Shown here piece by piece: positions 38,501 through 47,500 of a stretch of 64,000 nt of DNA. Location: assembly GCA_022818135.1 (NCBI GenBank), contig JAFMSR010000018.1, forward strand, positions 24,968,117 through 25,032,116, written 5' to 3'. The stretch is from Saxidomus purpurata. Its lineage: Eukaryota; Mollusca; Bivalvia; Venerida; Veneridae. The notes below the pieces were generated by a model. That model worked only from the letters and a program-made list of their open reading frames with translations. It made no database searches and was not told the DNA's origin. Within the stretch, counting starts at the first letter, position 1. Every line of letters starts with the position of its first letter. The position numbers were made by a program, and so were the translations under genes.

Positions 38501-41500
38501 TATAGCTGTATGCTTGTTTTTGCTTTTATGCTTAATTTCTGTAATGTTTCAGATGTAATAATGTCTTATAAATTGACTACATTTCCTAAGCTCTAACCTC
38601 CACTCATCAGAAGAAATATGGCAATATGACAGCATAAAATCATAGCAAAACCCAAGAATGGTTTCCTTTTATCAAATGACCATTAATAGTTGTAATGTTA
38701 CCTGTTTGTAGTTGCTTAAAAATCTAAGCCACTTCCAACACTACTAAATTTGTTCTGCTTTGTTTGAAAAAGGTCATTTTTTTATCAATGTTTCAAAAGA
38801 AATGTTTCTGCATTGGTAGTAATATTGAGTCTTGTTTTATAATTTCTATTACTTTGATGTTCTAAAATCAGCACTATATTGTCCATTTTATTACCAACCT
38901 TTCCATACTGACTAAAAAAGTTCCTAATAGCTTCTTCATCTACTCCATTTGGTAAGCCACCTAGAAATATCTTCCTGTCCCCATGAGGGCCTCCTCCTCC
39001 TCTTGGCCCCTACATGAAAATATAAACTGGCTTTACTACAGTAGATAACATTTTAGTACCTCAATATCTTAACACTTAACTATATTCAAAATAGTGAATG
39101 CATGAAAATTATATCTGTTTCATCTAAGATCATTTCATTTCCAATGGCATAAAAGTTTTTAACAGCCAAGATACTTGTGCATGTTTGTCCAAGATAAAGA
39201 GAAACAAGAGTGCTATCACTGTCATAAAATGTGCTTTACATTTCTAGTGTATACTAGAGGCCCACGTGCAACATGCTGAGCCGCCAGTTGTCGAAAGGGC
39301 TAACTCCTTACCAAGAATAGATAGGTCAAAATACACCTAAATATTGGACGTAACATGCATGTTGTACCTAAGAAAAGTGGTCTCGATTTTACTCTATGGC
39401 AAGTAATAAAAAAGTTACAATATAAGCTATTTAAAGTAACAACCAAGGGAAGTAATTCTAAAAAACAAGGGTAGCTCATGGTGGTGAACATTTGTGCCAA
39501 GTAACATCAAAATCCCTCCATGCATGAAGTAGATATGCTCCGGACAAAGTCATTCTTGAATTTGACCTTTAACCTCTAAGTGTGACCTTGACCTTAGACC
39601 TAGGGACCTGGTTCTTGTGGATGACACTCCATCTCATGATGGTGAACATTTGTACCTAGTCACATCAAAGTCCCTCCATGCATGAAGAAGATATGCTCCG
39701 GACAAACTAAACTCGGACAGACAGATGCACGCACGCACACACAAACATACACTGAGTTACTGCCATTTGGACAATTATATCGAGCTTTCACAAGCGGCTC
39801 GACAAAAATTTTACTCAAAACATTATCAAATAATTCCAGGCCCATGAACAGTGAGGTCATATTCCATGAGGATGAATACACTCTATCCTGTTTAGGGGTC
39901 AGGGCTAATTTGAATAAGCAATTGGACTGAATGACTCAGTGGTACTGCAGTGCCTTGTGTAACCAGCTTGGTTAGCTAACTTTACCACGATATTACCACA
40001 CTTTGGAATATCTGGGACATGGTTAATAATTTGCCTATTTCGACACCATTAATACATGGCAAAAATATTACACACCAAAATATATTTACACCTTTTAAAA
40101 CCATTCACAGTATTGAGTAAATATACATGTAACCTTTGTCATACCATACAGACTTTCGAGGCCATTGTACTTTCAAATGGTGGTAAGACATTTTTTAGCA
40201 CTTTCAGTTATAAAACACTTACCACAATATGTATTTTTTACATTTGCCAATGGATTTAATTGGATAGTTTGACATATTTGGCAATAAATACATTACATGT
40301 ATTTCTTGGGTAACAATAGTGAAAATTTGAAGACACAAAAAAAATCTCAAAGAACAGTCAGTAGTGTCTGAGGACATCAGGCTATCTGTCCAACTTTGAT
40401 AAATAGAAATCATGTTGAAAACAAAAAATATTTTAACAATGCTTCTTATGAGCAGGTAAGAATTTTTCAAATAAGAGAGGGGACAACATTGTTGAATGAT
40501 ATCTGCTACAGGTAATCCCAAGATACACTGCATGACTGGTGTATAGAAAATTGTACGGTCTGCACGTTTATGGATACAAACCCTATGCATCCTGTTTGGT
40601 TCCCCACCCATTGGTCCACCACCTCCACCACCACGGTTTGATCCTTTAGGATTACAAGCTTTGGGGTCAACCTGAAATCAAAGTAACCATATATGACAAA
40701 CCATTTTCTATTTGCATGTTGGCATTTTTTAATGTCAAAAGTGTTATTTTTTACTACATAAATATCTACTGAGAAACCAAGACACTTTTTACTAAACAAA
40801 AACAATGATCATTACCAAGTTAAAAAAAATTGAGTTTGAATTTGGAAATAAATGGTCCCAAAATTTTTAATATAAATCAGATAGGACCAAAGTGGCCCTA
40901 TATCCCTTGCCAGGCTACCATTGGCTATAATACAAGGTCGTTAATAGCAGAAAGGGTCAACTTTGACCTGACGGTCATGATTTGAACAATCTTGGTAGAG
41001 GTCAGCTAGGCAATGATACATGCCAAATATCTAAGCTTTAGGCCATGTGAATTAAGAATGATTTTTTATGTTTTTCCTATAAGACAATTTAAAATCAAGA
41101 GACTCCTGGGTGAGGTCTATTTTGACCCAGCGGTCATGATTTGAACAATCTAGGTAGAGGTTCACTAGGCAATGCCACATATCTAAGCTCTAGCCCTTGT
41201 GGTTCAGAGAAGAAGATCTTTAATTCCCCCCCCCCACATAATATTAGCCTTTGTAAAAAAACAAGTGACCCCTGAGCCGGGTTATTTGACTTCAGGGTCA
41301 CAATTTGAACAATCTTAGTAGAGGTCCACTATGCAATGCAACATGCTATATCTAAGCTCTAGGCTTTGTGGTTTCAGATGAGAAAATTTTTAAAGCTTTT
41401 CCTTCATAAGCTTTTCCTGTATAAGACTATGTTACAGGGATACAGATTAACGGTCGCCCAGTCGCCCATGGCGACTAAAAATCGCCGGGCTAATAAAAGT

Positions 41501-44500
41501 AGAAAGTTCAAGTCGCCCAGGTGGCGATCGAAAATCCGGCCCCGGATATTACTTGCACTTTTCGGCCAAAAAGTGTTGTCCGTAATTATTCTCGCGCCTC
41601 TCATTTCTTTCGTGTCTTAACTCACCGCGTTGTTCCGTGTTCCGTTTTCAATTTTAGTGTTTTGATTAAAATTGTCAAAAATTTTTTATCAATCTTCTCA
41701 TGCGCTGGCTAAATAATTTAAAATTAGTGCAAGATGTGGAGATATTTGGAACCCAGAAAAAAAAACAACTTCAAACTACGGCGAAACGAAAGTACATGAA
41801 AGAATACAATAAGAAAATGCGGTCGCTACAATGACAGTGTCAGTTGGGTGAGAATCGTAAATTAATCATGTTAATGGAAGACTATAAGAACTTCTTAATA
41901 AAAGACCTATTCAAAGCAAATAATCTGCTTATATCTTTTAAATGGAAAATGGCCGATCTGAAGTGGTGACAAACTTTCAGATCTGATTTTATTGAAATAA
42001 GTTTGCAAAAGTCTTCACATTTTTTTTAGATATGGTAAACAGATTCTTATTGCATACAAGACAACTAAATATCATGATTTATATTTAAAAAAAAAAATGT
42101 TTGCCCACTCTTTGAACTTCACCCCTTGTGCTTCATAATACATTGTAACTATTAAATTGAATGTACTTTGTATCTCAATATAAACAAGTCTCACGCTGGT
42201 TATTAATCAGTTTTTTGTTCAGTTTGTGATAGTAAACTTAAGCAAATGCAAAATACTAGTTTACAAATGAAGTAGGGGTCATTGATAGGTACAACAGATT
42301 TGGTAATTCTGCCTGAAGTATTCTTAGGGTCACTGAAACTGTACCTTCGAGGATACATGTATAATTCATTACACATAGTATGTCCCAGAGGCCAGACATT
42401 TATTTGAATATTAACATGTTTTTCTTCTCTATTTTATCTCTTTATTATGTCGCCATTGAGGGTGGACTACTACATTTTTGAGTGGGCTACCAGAATCTGA
42501 AAGTTAGTAGCCCAGTTGGCTAGTAGCTGAAAAAAGTTAATCTGTATCCCTGTGTTAAAACAATTGACCCCTCCCCCCAGCATTGTTAATTTCCACCCAT
42601 GGGTCATAATTTGAACAATCTTGGTAGAGGTCCACTAGGCATTGCCACATGTCAAATTTCTAAGCTCTAAGCCTTACTGTTTTGGAGAATTTTTTTTAAA
42701 GTTTTTCCTTTCCATTGCCATGGCAACCAGTGTTCTGCATGGAATGGAACTATTCGAACAACTTTGAGGGAGCTTCATGTGAGGAACATCAACATTAACC
42801 CAGTGCTTTCAGAGAAAGTGTAAAATGTTTACATATTCCTTACACGAGAAGCACACTTGTCAGGGAATGCGTAATTCACTTCAATAATCAGAACATCACT
42901 TTCTGCATAAAGACCAATGAACTATGCCAATTAATCATTACATAAAAAAGAAGTTCTTTTAATGTTTACATCTAGGTAGTTATTAGACCTAACTGTGCTT
43001 GCAACATGAGATTCTGCCCTTTTGACAAATGCAAATCATGATTCGCGCGCAGATTGATACAAAGTCCATTTTACTACTTTTAGAAATTAAATAGCATACA
43101 AATCAATTAACAATATTGAATGTAAATGTAATTTTACCTGTCTGCCATCAACGATGTGAGCTTGTACAGACAACACTGTATCAACACAGGCTGTATCTCT
43201 GTATGTTACAAAACCAAATCCTCGGGATTTTCCTGTCTCTGGGTTTTTCATCACAACACAGTCAATCACATCTCCATATTGACTAAAATACTCTAACAAA
43301 CTGTCTGGAATTAAGAACAGTAAAAAAATTTGAAAGTTATTTATTTGCAACAACCATCATGACCATGGTAACAGAGCTTTAGATGAAAACATTTTTAACA
43401 AGTGGCAGTCATATCCCCCATTGAAAAAATACTAATGGTTAATGGTCGGTCAAGTTATGGAATAAGAAGATATTAATAATAATGGACGGATGAAGTATTT
43501 ATGTAAATTATGAGCTAGCTTCGGTGGGTTAGTGTTTTATTAAATTCAAAAGCTTAGACTTACATTTGACCAGTGATACCTGAAGCCACATGTGTATTAG
43601 TGCATCAAGCTGTAAATATTACATAGATACTAGGTACCAGCATGTATATTAATAGCTCTCTCTATTTATTTTCTGTGTGGCTCTCTCTCTTCAGGGCTTG
43701 TGTGGTGAAAAGAAATTAATTTAAACAAGAGCAGCTGTTGTTTGTAAAACATGTACATGTATGCCCCCTTCGATGCAAAAGTCGAACTATGCAAGGAACA
43801 GTTTTTAAAGTAAACGTCACTGTGAAATACATGAAAACAGTGCCTGTAGAAATTGTAGAATTTTTTTATATAACGCAGGCCAATGTGATCTTGACCCTCT
43901 GACCCTAAAATCAATAGCAATCATCTACATGTTACAGTTTGCAGGGAACCTTCTGAGCAACTAGATGAAAGTTAAATGAACATTGTGACCTGTACAGTGT
44001 TGTCAAGCATGTCAAGGAATTGCTATTGGAGGTCACTGTTACCTTGACCTATTGACCCCAAAAACAATAGGGAACATGTACATCTACATGTTGCAGGGAT
44101 CCTTATTAGCAAGTTTCATCAAAGTCAAATGAAATTTGCAACCTGTAGACATTGTGAAGCAAAAGTTTACTGAGAGACGGGCGACAGACAACAACCATGG
44201 CATAAGCTCTATTGGACTTTGACCAGAAGAGCTAGAAACGTTTGGAATGTGCGTTTAACTTGTGCAACAACATCATTCATACATACCTTTTGTTGTATCC
44301 CAACTGAGGCCTCCAACAAACAATTTTCTGAAAGAAAATAATTTTGAAATTTTACCATGTTTACCAATACTATATCCAATCAGCGATTTTTCCCTAGATA
44401 ACTGGTTCCTTTAACGGACCTATTCACAATCGGAAAACAGATTCACAAAAAAAGTGGCAGTGAGTGGGTTCACCTGACCCTCCCCCCCAAAAATTGATTA

Positions 44501-47500
44501 ATTTCCCAAAAGACATGTTCAGCTACCCTTATTATTGATTAAAATTATTAACAAAAATTCTTCTTTGCTGTTTAATAAATAAACATGAGTTATGTACTGT
44601 ATTTACATTTTGTCAATAAAGTCAGCAATGCTTTTATATTCATGGTTGTGCACCTGAATTATGTTCAGGGTCAGGTCAATTACGGTCGAATTTTCAAGTG
44701 TCTGATTAATTTGTAAATTACATGTAGTATCTGATGAACGCAGAATCATGAGAATTGAACAATGTTTTCAAACTAAAAGAAATTACACAATTCAGTGAAA
44801 TAAAACAATGCTATTTACAAATGTAATTATTATGTTGCTAATATCAGAACTATCCATGTCATCTTCATGCTGTTAACAGTAATATGTATTTCCAAAATGG
44901 CAGCTATGGAATCACTGCATTTACCAACAGATCCATTTATTCACTATTACTAGTGAAATATTTAAGTTTACAATACATTACCATGCATATATAGTAGCAT
45001 ACATTATGCCTTTATAAACTTCCGTAACTCTAGCCAATCCTCATAGGATATTCTAGAGATACGGAGCCTCCATAACTCTAGACTCAGAGGCTAGAGTTAT
45101 GGCACCATTAACTTTAGCCACTGCCTTTTACTACAGCACCCTGCCTTTTTTAAATCCTAGCTGAAACACTGAATGCTGCATACTAAACAAGGTGTGCGGT
45201 AGGCTTTGAAACTCAAGGGCCATCACCTCTTCAGCCTAAATTTTCAAGGGTCAAAATCAAAATTTCAAGACAACATTCCTATCTTTATCTATTTCTAAGT
45301 ACTAACTCACACCTCTTGCGAATATCAAAAATCATTATGGACAGGATGCACGCCGGGTGTTAATGGTACTGTATGAATAAAGTAACTGCAAGATAGATCC
45401 TCTATTTAACAAAAGCATCTTTGTTAAAAGGAAGTATCTCTGGACGGGGAGATCCAGAGTAGTTGATTGTCAAGATTGTAATACATTTTGTAGAACTAGC
45501 TTGCAGACTAGACATCTTTTGTCAATCGCCTGTGTTCCTCTGATCTTTTGTTTTACATAGGCTTTCCCCGTTATTTTATTAAGTTATTAGGTAGCACCTA
45601 TATTCATATAAGCTCCTTTTTAACTAATACGGGAAAAACAAGGTTTTTCCCGCCTATAGGTTACAAGTAAATTAAAAATTATTTATGAACTGAATGTCAA
45701 ATTAATAATTTACAATATTTTCCATGTACATCCAAGCTGAATTTCGTTTCTCCGTTAAAGGAACCATTTTGGATTTCGAATTCCGGTGGTAGTGACTAAA
45801 ACATTTCTGAAAACTTTTTTCCCCTTTTTGATTCTTCAAAAAACCAGCTTATTACGTATTTCTCAGAACTTTCTCAAAAGCATTTCCCCAATTTTGTCAG
45901 GAACGCTGAATTGGCACAGCTCCCCCACTGTAAGTAGTGTTTCCGCTAGACCGTTTTTGGATGGCACAGCGCTGTCCTGCCCTTTTGATGGCCGGCCATG
46001 CCCAATCCTGCCTCAATCAAAGGCCCTTACCGCCACAGCGCCCGTTTTACTAATAATGAAACTGCCAGCACGCCCTTGATACACGCACATGTCCACCAAA
46101 TTAAATCGATAATCCTAAACAATCGGCAGACGTGTGCTCCGTCTCTCGACAATCCCTAAAATAAAAGTGTCAACACGTCCTCTAATACACACCATGTCCG
46201 CCGAATTAAATCAATAATTCAAAACAGAGTCTGCAGACGTGTGCTCTGCCTCTCGATAATAATAGTCACGTTAGCTCCGCCTACATGAACTTCTATATTG
46301 AATATTACCTGTCAATCACAGCGTCCCGCGTCCAGTGAAAACGTTGCTGATCAATATGTTTGATTCGCTAGAGGCAAATTAAAATTAATCTGTTGGTCAT
46401 GGTACAAAAAAGTATAGTTAGAGTGTGAAAACTTCATTTAATGACGACACTTATGAATTGTTTAGTTTACAACACGTGTTTTTCTGTTTATCTCGCTAAA
46501 TTGAAAATTATCAGTATATTTTTCTTTTCAATTTTTTTAATCATTATTCTATAATTGCCTGTACATAGTGACCGACTCGTTATGTTTTTTTCTTCCCTTC
46601 CGTAAACACATATAAAGTAGGAGAGAAGGAAAGCATTGGTAGGTCGTTTATTGTTCAGAATGCTTGGTTATAAGTAACACTGTTTTCTCAAGAGGTTTCC
46701 ATGTTATGTTTTTGAATAATTTTATTTTAAATTAAATGTTCATTGTACCGTCTGCTGATGACAATTTTTATCATCGAAACAGTGATAAAGTCGGTAAAAA
46801 GTCAAAATAAATGGCCGAAAATCGGAGATAACGAGATCGCGAAAATATGAGTTAAACCGAGACAAATACACAAAACTGTTTAAAATTGGTCTAACATGAC
46901 AAACTCGACAAGGTGGGAGACATAGGTGTATCATATTCTACATTTATACATGCAGTATTATTAAAAAATACTTCTCTAGAAAAAAAAATCAAAGGGGGTG
47001 AGGGGAAGAGGCCAATCTAATTTACATTTTGTTTTGAGGCCCTCTCCTCAGGATCTAGAAATTCTTAAGCCCAATGGCAATAAATTAAGCCAGATTATGT
47101 CATATAAACAAGGCTCTAATTACATGCAGTTGCAAGTGTAAAGAAAGAACAATATATATACATGACAAAGTGATCACGCCCTTATGTACATGGGAAAAAA
47201 AGTGCCCTTTTTAAACATAGCCGCGCGTCAGAAGTGCCCTTTTTAGACAAAAACACCATGCCCCTTTCTGAACCTGCAGGAAACACTATGTACGGGGAAG
47301 TAACCACTGCAGTGCGTTATTCAAAAGCGTCTATTGACCAGGATCTGTAGTATTGTTTAATGGACGTCATTGTACCATTATACGGAAAGCTGTTTTATGA
47401 TTTGTGTTGTTGTTGTTTTTGCTTAGACTGTAGTTAATGTGGTGTTTTACTTATAATGATTTACAATTACAAATTAATTAATGTATTTGGTTTTTCCCAT

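Noticed and set aside
41366..41712. ORFs of 84 and 63 codons
   Set aside because: They start in one repeat and run into the inserted hAT-like element; no domain.
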